The notes: generated from the letters alone by a model not told the origin. A DNA stretch of 63,390 nt from Erythrobacter sanguineus (GCA_945878845.1 CAMCUB010000003.1:126482-189871); one strand, 5' to 3'; counted from the stretch's first letter, positions 1 through 9,496 are shown. Program-made: numbers and translations.

Positions 1-2
1 CC

Positions 3-671
3 TCGGCCTATGTCCCGCTCGATATTGCAGGCGACTTCCTGCGCGCCTCTTCCGCTGCGCTCGCCGAAAAATTCCCCGGCCTGCCGGTTCTGCCGGTCGA
101 GGCCGATTTCATGCGCCGCGTGGAGCTGCCCGCCGAGGTCGCCGATCTGCCCAAGCTCGGCTTCTTCCCCGGATCGACCATCGGCAACATGATCGCCCGC
201 ACCGCGACCGACCTCCTGCGCACCATGCGCGCGACCTTGGGCGAGGGGGCGCTGCTGCTGATCGGGATGGATCTGGTGAAGGACGAGGACGTCCTGCTCG
301 CCGCCTATGACGATGCGGCTGGCGTGACGGCGGCGTTCAACCGCAATCTGCTGGCGCGCATCAACCGCGAGCTTGATGGCGATATTCCCGTGGATGCCTT
401 CGCCCACGAAGCGCGCTGGAACGATCCCTTCGCGCGGATCGAGATGCATCTGGTCGCGCGCCGGGACGTGAGTTTCGTGGTCAGCGGCGAGCGCTTTGCG
501 ATGGCAGCAGGCGAGAGCATCCACACCGAGAACAGCCACAAGTTCACCAAGCGCTCAGGGCAGATGCTGCTTGCCGCTGCCGGGTGGGAGCCACTGGCGC
601 GCTGGACCGATGCGGACAAGCGCTTCTCGCTGGTGCTGGCCGAATCCCGGCCTGCGCGCTCGGCGCCCTGA
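3..671 (+). CDS. egtD: L-histidine N-alpha-methyltransferase EgtD, 3' part (5' end outside window)
   Basis: The frame is open from the window edge, and the protein reads SAYVPLDIAGDFL at the start, a stretch typical of EgtD. EgtD transfers three methyl groups from S-adenosylmethionine to histidine to give hercynine, the first step of ergothioneine synthesis in the cytosol. Visible EgtD features are the PGSTIGN segment that follows the SAM-binding core, the long acidic GMDLVKD region, and the C-terminal HTENSHKF segment that belongs to the substrate-binding domain. About 222 residues remain of a family length near 320. Its usual partner EgtB would lie upstream, outside the window. Family assignment is firm; the missing start is simply the window edge. 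Confidence 0.9.
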   Translation, partial: SAYVPLDIAGDFLRASSAALAEKFPGLPVLPVEADFMRRVELPAEVADLPKLGFFPGSTIGNMIARTATDLLRTMRATLGEGALLLIGMDLVKDEDVLLAAYDDAAGVTAAFNRNLLARINRELDGDIPVDAFAHEARWNDPFARIEMHLVARRDVSFVVSGERFAMAAGESIHTENSHKFTKRSGQMLLAAAGWEPLARWTDADKRFSLVLAESRPARSAP

Positions 672-702
672 AACTTGCGCGCTTCCCATGCGTTTGCGCG
701 GG

Positions 703-1668
703 ATGGACGGACAGGTTGATATTCTCATCATCGGCGGCGGCATGGCGGGGCTCTCGGCCGCCACCGCTTTGGCAGGCACGGGCGCGCGCGTAACCGTGCT
801 CGACAAGGGCCGCGGCCCCGGCGGGCGGATGGCCGCGCGGCGGGTCGAGATCGGCGGGCAGCAGGTGAGCTTCGATCACGGCGCGCAATATTTCACCGCG
901 CGCGACCCTGATTTTCGCGAGACGGTTGCCGCGTGGGAGGCGGCAGGCGTCGCCGCGCGCTGGCCCGCAGCAGGCGCGGACGCATGGGTCGGCACGCCCG
1001 GCATGAACGCGCCGGTCCGTGCGATGGGTGAGGCGCTTGATGTGCGCTGGAATGTGCGCGCGGAACGGCTGCTGCGTGATGGCGCGCTCTGGCGGGTGGA
1101 GGCGGGGGAGGAAGTCTTTACCGCCGCCACCGTGCTGGTCGCGGTCCCCGCCGAACAGGCCGCCGTGTTGCTCGCCGAAGCTGCACCCGATTTCGCCGCG
1201 CGCGCCGCCGCAGTCGCCTCGGAGCCGTGCTGGGCAGAGATGGCAGCTTTTGCCGAGCCCCTGCCGCTAGCCGACACCTTCCGCTCGGACAGCGGCCCCG
1301 TCAGCTGGGCCGCGCGCAACTCCGCCAAGCCGGGACGCTCGGGCGCAGAGACCTGGGTGATCCATGCCAGCCCCGCACGCAGCCGCGAGCTGATCGACCT
1401 GCCCAAGGACGAGGTCGCGGCGATCCTGCTCGCGGATTTCTTCGCCGCCACCGGCGCGCCCGCCGCCACGCCGCAGCACCTTGATGCGCACCGCTGGCTC
1501 TACGCCCAGCCCGAAGCCCGCAAGCTTGAGGGCTCCCTCTACGACCCCGAATTGCGGATCGGCATTGCGGGCGATTGGCTCCATAGCCCGCGCGTCGAAG
1601 GGGCGTGGCTATCAGGCCGTGCGTTCGCCGAGGCGTTACGTCAGGAGCGGCTCGCCAGCACGTCGTAG
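703..1668 (+). CDS. FAD-dependent amine-oxidase-like (renalase-type) oxidoreductase
   Basis: The protein is about 321 residues from the ATG at 703; an in-frame ATG at 688 would add five. It begins with a dinucleotide-binding fold (DILIIGGGMAGLSAA, then a PGGRMAARR segment) and has the DHGAQYFTARDP motif seen in the renalase-like, COG3380 family of NAD/FAD-dependent oxidoreductases. The likely role is a cytosolic FAD oxidase or dehydrogenase acting on an amine or nicotinamide-type substrate; the true substrate cannot be read from sequence. It follows egtD by about 30 bp on the same strand and may be co-transcribed. Its 3' end overlaps the convergent FkbM gene by 28 bp. No clear ribosome site distinguishes the two starts. 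Confidence 0.75.
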   Translation: MDGQVDILIIGGGMAGLSAATALAGTGARVTVLDKGRGPGGRMAARRVEIGGQQVSFDHGAQYFTARDPDFRETVAAWEAAGVAARWPAAGADAWVGTPGMNAPVRAMGEALDVRWNVRAERLLRDGALWRVEAGEEVFTAATVLVAVPAEQAAVLLAEAAPDFAARAAAVASEPCWAEMAAFAEPLPLADTFRSDSGPVSWAARNSAKPGRSGAETWVIHASPARSRELIDLPKDEVAAILLADFFAATGAPAATPQHLDAHRWLYAQPEARKLEGSLYDPELRIGIAGDWLHSPRVEGAWLSGRAFAEALRQERLASTS

Positions 1669-2417
1669 TGGTGGCCGCGGCCGTATTTGGCAAAGCGGGT
1701 GAAACCGGCGGCCCGAAGCAGCGCCTCGATCTCGCCTGCGCTCGCCCAGCGGTCGTCGACTTCGTAGAAGATCGCCTCAACGCGGGCGAAGCTCTGCGTC
1801 TTGGCTAGTTCGGCGATCACCACCGCTTCCAGCCCCTCGACGTCGATCTTGACGAACATCGGCAGGTCGCCCGCCAGCAGCGGGTCGAGCAGTGGGGCGT
1901 CGATCGTCTCGATGGTGACGCCTCCTTCGCCGGAGCCGCCTTCGCGCCCCGCTAGTGTCGCCGTGCCGGTGTGATCGGGCGCGACGTTGATCGTCACCTC
2001 GCCCGCGCTGTCAGCGATGGCGAGGAGGTGCAGCACAGTCCGCGGCGCCCCGCCATTAAGCGCCACGTTGGCGGCAAGGCGGGCATGGGTGGTGGGCACG
2101 GGCTCGAAGGCGATGATCTGGCGGCAGCGCGGGTTCTGCGCAGCGATCAGCGAATAGAGCCCCTGGTTCGCGCCGATATCGACGAAGACGAAATCCTCCC
2201 GTTGTTCCAGCAACAGGTCGGCCAGATCGCGGCCATAGGTGCCGAAGATGCAATAGCGGAAGGTCGTGTCCTTCCAGTTGGGCACCATCAGCACGCCATA
2301 GGCCGAGCGCACCGGGCCATCGCCCCGCGATGCCATCACCGGCGAGAGCGCGGCGGCCTTCCATTTGCGCAGCGTCTTGACCACGCCGTAGCGCCAGAAT
2401 GCAGCAAGATCAGCCAA
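1641..2417 (-). CDS. FkbM-family SAM-dependent methyltransferase
   Basis: Chosen start is a TTG at 2417 because AAGGAG lies six bases upstream (2424-2429) and the reading overlaps the preceding gene's stop by eight bases; ATGs at 2450 and 2498 are further upstream but lack such a site. This gives 258 residues. Residues 78-88 hold the SAM-binding motif FVDIGANQGLY and residues 104-108 FEPVP, both diagnostic of FkbM methyltransferases, which O-methylate sugars of polysaccharides and natural products. It is the last gene of a three-gene minus-strand unit with a glycosyltransferase-like gene and a nucleotidyltransferase, so the probable substrate is a cell-surface glycan. The substrate itself is not known. 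Confidence 0.82.
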   Translation of the reverse strand: MADLAAFWRYGVVKTLRKWKAAALSPVMASRGDGPVRSAYGVLMVPNWKDTTFRYCIFGTYGRDLADLLLEQREDFVFVDIGANQGLYSLIAAQNPRCRQIIAFEPVPTTHARLAANVALNGGAPRTVLHLLAIADSAGEVTINVAPDHTGTATLAGREGGSGEGGVTIETIDAPLLDPLLAGDLPMFVKIDVEGLEAVVIAELAKTQSFARVEAIFYEVDDRWASAGEIEALLRAAGFTRFAKYGRGHHYDVLASRS

Positions 2418-3579
2418 GCGGGGCTCCTTCGAGAAATGCGCCGATCGCATCCGCCGCCCGCTCGGCCGAGGGGCGGTCCGACAGCGAGAAGGTCGCATCG
2501 ATCAGCGCCTGCTGTGCGGGGGCATAGTCGGGATGGGCGGCAAGAGCAGCATCGATTTTGTCGAGCAGGTTATCGGCACTCTCCAGCACCGGCCCGGCCT
2601 GCCAGTGGAGGTAATTGGGATCGCCCCGCCAGTCGACATCGTGGCTGTTGAGGAACAGGGAGGGGCGGGGGCTGCGCAGGAACTCGTAGACCTGGCTGCT
2701 GACATCGCCGAGATAGATGTCGGCGCGGTTGGTGTAGCTCATGTCGCTGCTCGCGCCGCTGCCGGTGTCGATATGGATGCGGGGCTCCTGCGCGAATTCG
2801 GGGCCGGGAGGCTGCACGCGGGCGAGGCTCGGCGGGTCGACCGTCACCACCCACTTGCGCTCGAACAGCATCACGTGCGGCGCGAAGATCAGGTTGTAGC
2901 GGTCCTGATTACGGAAGGCCTCAAGCACCGCCGCGCCATGCTTGAACCAGCTCGAGAGCTTGGGCGAAGGGTGGGGATTGTAGATCACCACCGGGCGCTC
3001 GGGCGCGGGGAAGCTGCCTTCAAACCGGTTGTCCGCGCACAGATCGAACTTCGGGTAGCCGACCAGCGCAATTCGCTCCGGCGCAAGGCCTGCGTCCGCG
3101 ATCAGCCGGTCGCGGATCTTGGGGCCCGAGACCAGCACCAGATCGAACTTCGCGCTCTCGGCATTGAACCCGATCGCCCGGTCGCCCGCGCCGTGACGGG
3201 TGTGGATCAGTTTTACATCGGTGAGCCCGTAGCGGGTCTTCAAAAGCAGCGTGGTCTTCTCCGAGACGACCACCGCATCGAAGCTGCGGAAGAAATCGAG
3301 GTTGTCGCGGTAGATGAGCAGCTTGGTCGCGGGAACGAGCCGCTCCAGCAAGCCAGCAAGCGCCTGAGAGCCGCCGCGCTTCAGCCCGAGCTGCACCAGA
3401 TCCATGCGCGCCAGCAGCGCCGGATCGGCCTGCCGCTTGATCTCCGTCCGAACACCCTCGCGGGCATAGGCGAGGGTGACGTGGTGCTCGCCGCGCGCCG
3501 CCAGTGCCAGCGCGATCGGGAGCGCGTGGGCCAGCTGGTGGGTTTGGTCGTGATTGAACAGGAAGCAGATGCGCTTCAT
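2410..3579 (-). CDS. Glycosyltransferase / CDP-glycerol glycerophosphotransferase-like protein
   Basis: A 389-residue cytosolic protein with no signal peptide. The N-terminus (MKRICFLFNHDQTHQLAH) and the repeated alpha/beta pattern, with IHTRHGAGDRAIGF near residue 145 and a YNPHPSPKLSSWF segment in the middle, resemble the GT-B fold of capsule polysaccharide and CDP-glycerol glycerophosphotransferases. A later segment NRADIYLGDVSSQVYEFL matches the nucleotide-sugar-binding part of that family, where a glycerol- or sugar-phosphate donor is held. It overlaps the upstream nucleotidyltransferase by 4 bp (ATGA) and the downstream FkbM gene by 8 bp, so the three are almost certainly one operon. 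Donor and acceptor are unknown; a role in surface polysaccharide is inference. Confidence 0.65.
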   Translation of the reverse strand: MKRICFLFNHDQTHQLAHALPIALALAARGEHHVTLAYAREGVRTEIKRQADPALLARMDLVQLGLKRGGSQALAGLLERLVPATKLLIYRDNLDFFRSFDAVVVSEKTTLLLKTRYGLTDVKLIHTRHGAGDRAIGFNAESAKFDLVLVSGPKIRDRLIADAGLAPERIALVGYPKFDLCADNRFEGSFPAPERPVVIYNPHPSPKLSSWFKHGAAVLEAFRNQDRYNLIFAPHVMLFERKWVVTVDPPSLARVQPPGPEFAQEPRIHIDTGSGASSDMSYTNRADIYLGDVSSQVYEFLRSPRPSLFLNSHDVDWRGDPNYLHWQAGPVLESADNLLDKIDAALAAHPDYAPAQQALIDATFSLSDRPSAERAADAIGAFLEGAPLG

Positions 3580-4373
3580 CCGCGCGCCGCTCCCAGCAGC
3601 TTTTCAGCGAGCGCGTGGTCCTCGGGCTTGTCGACGTCGACTCCCATGCGCCCGTCGGACAGCACCACCGGCGTGGCGCTTGCGCCGAGCTTCGTGCCCG
3701 CGGCCGCGAGCGCGTCGCGCAAGGTCATGCGGCGCAGCAGCAGCTTCACCATCAGCACCGGCCCGAAATGGGCGGCGAGGCGCAGGACGGACTTGCGGTC
3801 GGCCTCGACCTTTTCCCAGAAGCGCAAGGCATTGAAAGTGCCCGCGCCGGTAAGCGCAAAAAGGTTCGCGCCGGTGAAGGCGCCGTCGCGGAAGGTCAGC
3901 CAGGTGCGCTTGTTTGGGCCAACGGCGCGTTCCAGATTGCCGCGCTCCACGAAAGCCACCGACACATCGCTCGCGCCCGCGCCAGCGACGAATTCGGCGA
4001 TGGTGGCGGGGGTGAGCATCACATTGTCGGCAGTCGTCACCAGTAGCGGCAGGCCGTTCTCGATGTCTTCGACCGCGCCCAGCACCGATCCGCTGATCGT
4101 CGGGCCCGAGACGCGGAAGGTGATCTTCGGTTCCCCGACCGCCCAGCCAAGGTCGCTGTGGGCGCGCAGTTGCAGCGTGTTCTGCGCCAGCACCACAATC
4201 CGCGCCACTTGCGGCGCATCGAGCAGTGCCTCCAGCACCCGGTTCAGCATCAGCTCGCCCGCGACCGGGATCAGCGCCTTCATCTCGGTGCCGAAATGCG
4301 CCGCCATCGGGTCGATGCCCGGGCGCTGTCCGGCCAGCACCAGCGCGGTCCAGCCTTGGGATGCGTCAGTCAT
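3576..4373 (-). CDS. MobA-like nucleotidyltransferase (NTP-transferase family)
   Basis: The ATG at 4373 gives 265 residues; an upstream in-frame ATG at 4394 would add seven residues with no better signal. The start carries TALVLAGQRPG, the nucleotide-binding loop of the NTP_transf_3/MobA-like family, followed by KALIPVAGELMLNRVL, the usual KxLxPVxGxPxL variant. Family members join a nucleoside triphosphate to a sugar phosphate or to molybdopterin. The context with glycosyltransferase-like and FkbM genes favours making an activated sugar or polyol for a surface glycan rather than molybdenum cofactor. The second half (near ANLFALTGAGTFNALRFWEK) is typical of uncharacterised alphaproteobacterial members. 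It is the first gene of its operon. Confidence 0.7.
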   Translation of the reverse strand: MTDASQGWTALVLAGQRPGIDPMAAHFGTEMKALIPVAGELMLNRVLEALLDAPQVARIVVLAQNTLQLRAHSDLGWAVGEPKITFRVSGPTISGSVLGAVEDIENGLPLLVTTADNVMLTPATIAEFVAGAGASDVSVAFVERGNLERAVGPNKRTWLTFRDGAFTGANLFALTGAGTFNALRFWEKVEADRKSVLRLAAHFGPVLMVKLLLRRMTLRDALAAAGTKLGASATPVVLSDGRMGVDVDKPEDHALAEKLLGAARG

Positions 4374-4477
4374 GGCGGCGGCGACCTCGGACAAGCGTGT
4401 AGGGGAGGGGCGATGCTGCCCCCTGTCAGCCAGCCCCCCCGCTTGTCAAGAAAGGCTCCCGAGCCAAGGCTTCCGCC

Positions 4478-5989
4478 TCACGCCGCCAACGGCGCGGGGC
4501 AATAGCGCGCGAGGTAATCGCCGTGGCCGGGCATGGCTTGCACGAGATAGCGGATCGATTGCTCCATCTCGTTCACTTCAGTCGCGGTCTGCACCGGATC
4601 GAGCGCATCGGCCATCGCGTTGTGGCTGCCCATGGTGATCCCCTGGCCCATCATCACCGCCGCCCAGCTGGTCTCGGTGAACAGTTCGTCCTCCTCGCGG
4701 AAGATCTGGCCGTTGGCCTTGAACAGCTCGACCTTCTCGGTGAGCGTATCGGGCACCGGCATGGTGCGCACATAGTTCCAGAACTCGGTGTCGGTCCGCT
4801 CGGTGGCGTTGTAGTGGAGGATCAGGAAGTCGCGGATGCGGGCGTATTCGCGGGCAGTGAGCCGGTTGAAGGTGTCCTCCTGCACCTGGGTGATCCCGTC
4901 CAATGACAGGAGCGAGATCAGCTTGTCGATCCCGGTGTTGATGAGGTGGATCGAGGTCGATTCGAGCGGCTCCATGAAGCCCGCGGCAAGGCCCAGCGCG
5001 ACGACGTTCTTGTTCCAGAACTTTTTGCGCCGCCCGGTGACGAAGCGCAGCCAGTTGGGCTCGGCCTGCGGCTTGCCTGCGATATTGCCGAGCAGGATAT
5101 CGAGCGCCTGCTGGTCCTCCATATAGGCCGAGCAATAGACATGCCCGTTGCCATTGCGGTGCTGGAGCGGCACCTGCCACTGCCAGCCGGCGGCATGGGC
5201 GGTGGCACGGGTGAAGGGCGGGGGCGGGCTGCCGTCCTCGCGCTGGCAGGGCAGGGCGACCGCGCGGTTGCAGGGCAGATAGTTGCTCCAGTCATCATAG
5301 CCGGTCTTCAGCGCCTGCTCGATCAGCAGGCCGCGGAAGCCCGAGCAATCGATGAAGAGATCGCCCTCAAACGCACGCCCGTTATCGAGGGTCACGCCGG
5401 TGACGAAGCCGCTTTCGCCATCAAGCTGGACATCGACAACTTTGCCCTCCTGCCGCACCACGCCGCGGCTTTCGGCCAGCTTGCGCAGGAAGGCGGCATA
5501 ACGGCCCGCATCCAGGTGATAGGCATAATTGACCGGCGGCAGATCATCGCGCTGGAAGTCCTGGGTCCGCGCGAACTTGCCGAAATAGGCGGCCATGGTC
5601 TCGAGGTTGAAGACCTGGATCGGACGCTTGTCGCCGCGCTCGGCCATGCCATGCCAGACATGGTGGAAGCTGATCCCGCCCATGGTGTAGCCATAGGCGC
5701 CGAAGGGGTGGATATAGCTGTCGCCGAGCTTGCCCCAGTTTTCGAACTGGATGCCGAGCTTGAAGGTGCCGCCGACCGCGGCAAGCATCTCGCGCTCGTC
5801 GATCCCGATCAGCTCGTTGAAGCCGACGAAGGGCGGAATCGTCGCCTCGCCGACCCCGACCGTGCCGATCGCTTCGGATTCGATCAGCGTGATTTCCACA
5901 GGGCGGCCCTTGCGGATGCGCGACAAGGCCGCCGCCGCCATCCACCCTGCGGTGCCCCCGCCGACAATGATAATCCGTTCAATCGCCAC
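4478..5989 (-). CDS. Tryptophan-halogenase-family flavoprotein (PF04820)
   Basis: The GTG at 5989 is chosen because GAGG sits five bases upstream; a 12-residue longer ATG version from 6025 lacks a ribosome site. The 503-residue protein has the FAD-binding GGGTAG loop at residues 10-15, a lysine in FKLGIQFENWG (K77) at the place of the catalytic lysine of PrnA, and GWQWQVP at 268-274, matching the GWxWxIP halogenase signature. Such enzymes use reduced flavin, oxygen and halide to chlorinate or brominate an aromatic ring. It is divergent from a TonB receptor in a beta-glucan locus, an arrangement common in Caulobacter- and Xanthomonas-type bacteria where the real substrate is unknown. No tryptophan-derived biosynthetic genes lie nearby. 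Confidence 0.88.
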   Translation of the reverse strand: MAIERIIIVGGGTAGWMAAAALSRIRKGRPVEITLIESEAIGTVGVGEATIPPFVGFNELIGIDEREMLAAVGGTFKLGIQFENWGKLGDSYIHPFGAYGYTMGGISFHHVWHGMAERGDKRPIQVFNLETMAAYFGKFARTQDFQRDDLPPVNYAYHLDAGRYAAFLRKLAESRGVVRQEGKVVDVQLDGESGFVTGVTLDNGRAFEGDLFIDCSGFRGLLIEQALKTGYDDWSNYLPCNRAVALPCQREDGSPPPPFTRATAHAAGWQWQVPLQHRNGNGHVYCSAYMEDQQALDILLGNIAGKPQAEPNWLRFVTGRRKKFWNKNVVALGLAAGFMEPLESTSIHLINTGIDKLISLLSLDGITQVQEDTFNRLTAREYARIRDFLILHYNATERTDTEFWNYVRTMPVPDTLTEKVELFKANGQIFREEDELFTETSWAAVMMGQGITMGSHNAMADALDPVQTATEVNEMEQSIRYLVQAMPGHGDYLARYCPAPLAA

Positions 5990-6091
5990 GTTTTCCTCGA
6001 TCCCAATGGAGCCTCTACAGGCCATGTGCGCGCTCCCTCAGAGCGTCTGCGAAGTGTTGCCAGAATGCAATATGAACCGCAGATTACAAGT

Positions 6092-6109
6092 CTTGAGAAC
6101 GCTCTCAAG
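6092..6109. promoter_or_regulatory. LacI-type operator in the halogenase/TonB-receptor gap
   Basis: An 18-bp near-perfect palindrome, CTTGAGAACGCTCTCAAG, with the central CG typical of LacI/GalR operators. It is 103 bp before the halogenase start and 75 bp before the TonB receptor start, so one site can serve both divergent genes. It shares the core TTGANAACGYTCTCAA with the site at 12814. The LacI gene at 10508 in the same locus is the obvious binder, by inference. Confidence 0.75.
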
Positions 6110-6184
6110 TTGCGCTAGAAACTTTTCGCAGCCCGCAGCCACAGGCACGAACCTGTCGCGCGGAATGGGGAGAGACGACACATC

Positions 6185-9100
6185 ATGAACACCGCCAAGC
6201 TTGCGCCGCGTCGGCGCCTCTTCGCCCTCGGTACCGCCTCCGCACTGGCGATCGCCGCATCGAGCCCCGCGCTGGCGCAGGACGCCGCCGCGACGGACGG
6301 GGATCCGGACGCCGCCGCCACGCCCGCCGACGAGCCCGAGGCTGACATCATCGTCACCGGCTACCGCGCCTCGCTGTCCTCCGCGCAGGACATCAAGCGC
6401 AACTCGGATACCTTCGTTGACGCGATCACCGCCGAAGACATCGGCGCGCTGCCCGACCGTTCGGTCGCCGAAGCGCTTCAGCGCGTGCCCGGCGTCAATA
6501 TCGGCCGCTTCGAGAAGCCCTCGGACCCCGACCGCTTCTCGGTCGAAGGGACCGGCGTGATCATCCGCGGCCTCGGCTTCGTGCGTTCGGAGCTCAACGG
6601 TCGCGACATTTTCTCGGCCAATGGCGGCACGGTGCTGAGCTTCAACGAAGTCTCGCCCGAACTGCTCGGCTCGGTGCTGGTGTTCAAGAACCTCACCGCG
6701 GACATGGTCGAAGGCGGGATCGCCGGTACTGTGAACCTGCGCACCCGCAAGCCGATCGACCGGCGCGGTTTCCACATTTCGGGCACGCTTGAAACCAACG
6801 TCGGCGATCTGGCCGAAGAGTGGTCGCCCGGCGGTTCGGTGCTGCTCTCGAACACGTGGGAGACCGATGCCGGTACGCTCGGCTTCCAGTTCGGCTATGC
6901 CCGTTCGGAGCTGGTCAGCCGCACCGACGCCTCGCAGGTGGCTGACCCCTGCTACCGTCCGGCCAACCTCAGCGGCTCGTGCTTCCGCGTGCGCCCTGTC
7001 GGCAGCGGCGGGATCGGCGGCAACCAGCAGTTCACCCCGGACAACTTCCCGCCCGCCGGCTCGCTGGTCGTGCCCAAGGGTGCGGGCGTGCGCACCACCG
7101 ATCTCGAGCGTGACCGCGAGGCCTATTCGGCGGTGCTGCAGTACGAGAGCCCGGACCGCGACTTCCTGATGACCTTCGAATGGCTGCGCGCCGACACGAC
7201 CTTTTTCACCAAGGAAAACGCCGCGATCGCGCTGGTCAACGACGACGCGCTGTTCCCCGTCCCGGCGGCGGGCAGCACCTGGGAGTTCGACCAGAACGGC
7301 CAGTTCGTGCGCGGCATTCTCAGCCAGCGCATCGGCGATGCCTATGCCAACCCCTTCGGCCGCGGCGGCATTCCGCTCGAGCTGCTGCGCTTCGAGCGTG
7401 AGACCCGCTCCTCGACCGAGGACGTGTCGCTCGACATCGACTGGAACATCACCGATCGCCTGCGCGTCAATTTCGAGGCGCAACATATCTCATCCGAGCT
7501 TGGGCAGGATTCGGTCATCGCCAACATGGCGACTTGGGCGAATATCGATCTCGACCTCTCCGGCAAGGTGCCGCAGGTGCAGTTCCTCGCGCCTCCGGGG
7601 GCTCCGGCGGATTACTTCACCTCGGGCCGGAACACCTATTTCTGGTTCCTGCTCGACAGCATCGCCCGCAATGAAGGCGAGCTCGACACGCTGCGCGCTG
7701 ACGTCGAATACGACCTGTCGGACGACGGCTTCTTCAAGCAGGTCAAGTTCGGCGCACGCTGGTCGGATCGTGGCCAGACCACGCGCGACACCAACTTCAG
7801 CACCTGGGGCAACCTCTCGGCGCCCTGGGCGGGTCGTGCGGGCTGTGCGCCGTGGAACGCCGGGCCGGGCTGCGCTGCGACAGGCGGCAACTTCCAGCCG
7901 GGCCGCTTCTTCACCGGCCTGCCCGGTCAGGAATTCGCGATCGCGGGCGGTGCCTACGTCGACGACTTCCCGGGTTTCGCCAACCTGCGCACGCCGTTCG
8001 ACAACAACTTCCAGCGTGGCGGCTCCTCGCCGCTGCCGGGTGGGGCGCATTTCTTCGGCGGTGACAATTTCCTGCAGGAATACCTTGCGGGGACTTCGGC
8101 CGACCAGGCGCGCGAGATCAACATCTTCTCGCAGACCCCGAACCCGTTCTTCGGTGTGCGTAACCGCAGCTTCACCAACTCGGTGACGGGCGTGACCACC
8201 GCCTGCGATCCGTTCTGCGAGAACGAGGTCAGCGAGGTCTCGGAAATCACCAAGTCGGCCTATGCCCGCGTCGATTACGGCACGGACTTCGACAACGGCT
8301 GGAAGATCTCGGGCAATTTCGGCATGCGTTATGTCGAGACCGAAGTGGTGGCGGCGGGCCTGATCGGCTTCCCCAACCCGTTCTTCTTCGACAACACCGC
8401 CTCGGGCGGCAACGGCGACGGGGTGGCCCAGCTGTCCGAAGTCAACGCTGCCTGCAGCCGCGCAGCGCAGCTGCCGGCCGATCAGTTCCCGGCCTTCTGC
8501 CGCCTGTCGCCGGCCCGCCTTGCCGAGTTCGCTGCCGCGCACACCGGTGAAATCGTGCTCGATGACCGCGCGGTGACCTTCGACAACTGGCTGCCGAGCT
8601 TCAACGCGCTGCTCGACACCGGCGATGGCCTGCTGTTCCGCGCTGCGGTGTCCAAGGGCATCTCGCGCCCTGACCTTGCGGCGTTCCGTTCGGGCGGCGG
8701 GATCGGTGACAACACCGGCGACCTGCGTTCCGAAGGCACGCTCGAAACCGGGCCGCTGTTCCAGATCTCCACCGGCAACCGCAACCTGCGCCCGATCGAA
8801 AGCTGGAACTACGATCTTTCGGTCGAATGGTATTTCAACCGGGTCGGCTCGCTCACGGTCAATGCCTTTGCCAAGGACATCAAGGGCATCGTCAACAACG
8901 GGGTCGACCTCGTCAACTTCGTCTCCCCGAGCGGGCTCGACCTTGAAGTCGAGGTCAACGGGCCGGACAACCGTCAGGACGGGCTGCTCAAGGGCGTCGA
9001 GCTTGCTTATCAGCAGACCTACGACTTCCTGCCAGGGCTGCTGAGCGGTCTGGGCAGCGTGCTGACCTACACCTATGTCGACGGCGGCGATTTCCAGAAC

Positions 9101-9484
9101 ACGAACCTCGCCAACAACCAGAGCGACTTCGCAGGCTCCCAGCCTCTGGCCGGGATCTCGGAGCACACCATCAATGCCACGATCTTCTACGACAAGGACT
9201 GGCTGTCGATGCGTGCCGCCTACAACTGGCGCTCGGCCTTCGTGATCACCCCGCGCGACGACATATTCCCGTTCTCGCCGATCTGGGGCGAGGATACCGG
9301 GCAGCTTGACGCCTCGATCTTCGTCACTGTCGCTGACGGGCTGAAGCTGGGCGTGCAGGGTGTGAACCTGCTCGACGAGGTATTCACCACCAGCCAGGTG
9401 ATCGACTTCGACGGCACCCGGGTCCAGCGCTCGGCCTTCCGCAACGACCGGCGCTTCACCTTCCTTGCCCGCTTCGACTTCTAA
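6185..9484 (+). CDS. TonB-dependent receptor for glucan uptake
   Basis: A 1099-residue outer-membrane receptor. Residues 1-31 form a signal peptide ending SPALAQ. The plug domain starts at ADIIVTGYRASL and contains LPDRSVAEALQRVPGVNI; the rest is a large beta-barrel ending in the aromatic FTFLARFDF, as expected for BamA-recognised barrels. The length and the ITAEDIGALPDRS wording are typical of the Caulobacter-type TonB receptors that import oligosaccharides. GGGGAGAG precedes the ATG. It is followed 12 bp later by a GH16 glucanase on the same strand and is preceded by a LacI-type palindrome at 6092, so expression probably responds to a glucan breakdown product. The substrate is inferred from its enzymes, not from the receptor itself. 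Confidence 0.92.
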   Translation: MNTAKLAPRRRLFALGTASALAIAASSPALAQDAAATDGDPDAAATPADEPEADIIVTGYRASLSSAQDIKRNSDTFVDAITAEDIGALPDRSVAEALQRVPGVNIGRFEKPSDPDRFSVEGTGVIIRGLGFVRSELNGRDIFSANGGTVLSFNEVSPELLGSVLVFKNLTADMVEGGIAGTVNLRTRKPIDRRGFHISGTLETNVGDLAEEWSPGGSVLLSNTWETDAGTLGFQFGYARSELVSRTDASQVADPCYRPANLSGSCFRVRPVGSGGIGGNQQFTPDNFPPAGSLVVPKGAGVRTTDLERDREAYSAVLQYESPDRDFLMTFEWLRADTTFFTKENAAIALVNDDALFPVPAAGSTWEFDQNGQFVRGILSQRIGDAYANPFGRGGIPLELLRFERETRSSTEDVSLDIDWNITDRLRVNFEAQHISSELGQDSVIANMATWANIDLDLSGKVPQVQFLAPPGAPADYFTSGRNTYFWFLLDSIARNEGELDTLRADVEYDLSDDGFFKQVKFGARWSDRGQTTRDTNFSTWGNLSAPWAGRAGCAPWNAGPGCAATGGNFQPGRFFTGLPGQEFAIAGGAYVDDFPGFANLRTPFDNNFQRGGSSPLPGGAHFFGGDNFLQEYLAGTSADQAREINIFSQTPNPFFGVRNRSFTNSVTGVTTACDPFCENEVSEVSEITKSAYARVDYGTDFDNGWKISGNFGMRYVETEVVAAGLIGFPNPFFFDNTASGGNGDGVAQLSEVNAACSRAAQLPADQFPAFCRLSPARLAEFAAAHTGEIVLDDRAVTFDNWLPSFNALLDTGDGLLFRAAVSKGISRPDLAAFRSGGGIGDNTGDLRSEGTLETGPLFQISTGNRNLRPIESWNYDLSVEWYFNRVGSLTVNAFAKDIKGIVNNGVDLVNFVSPSGLDLEVEVNGPDNRQDGLLKGVELAYQQTYDFLPGLLSGLGSVLTYTYVDGGDFQNTNLANNQSDFAGSQPLAGISEHTINATIFYDKDWLSMRAAYNWRSAFVITPRDDIFPFSPIWGEDTGQLDASIFVTVADGLKLGVQGVNLLDEVFTTSQVIDFDGTRVQRSAFRNDRRFTFLARFDF

Positions 9485-9496
9485 GCGAGCAAGATC

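Noticed and set aside
2533..4638. Open frame of 701 codons on the plus strand
   Set aside because: Antisense to the glycosyltransferase-like and nucleotidyltransferase genes, with no family-like sequence.
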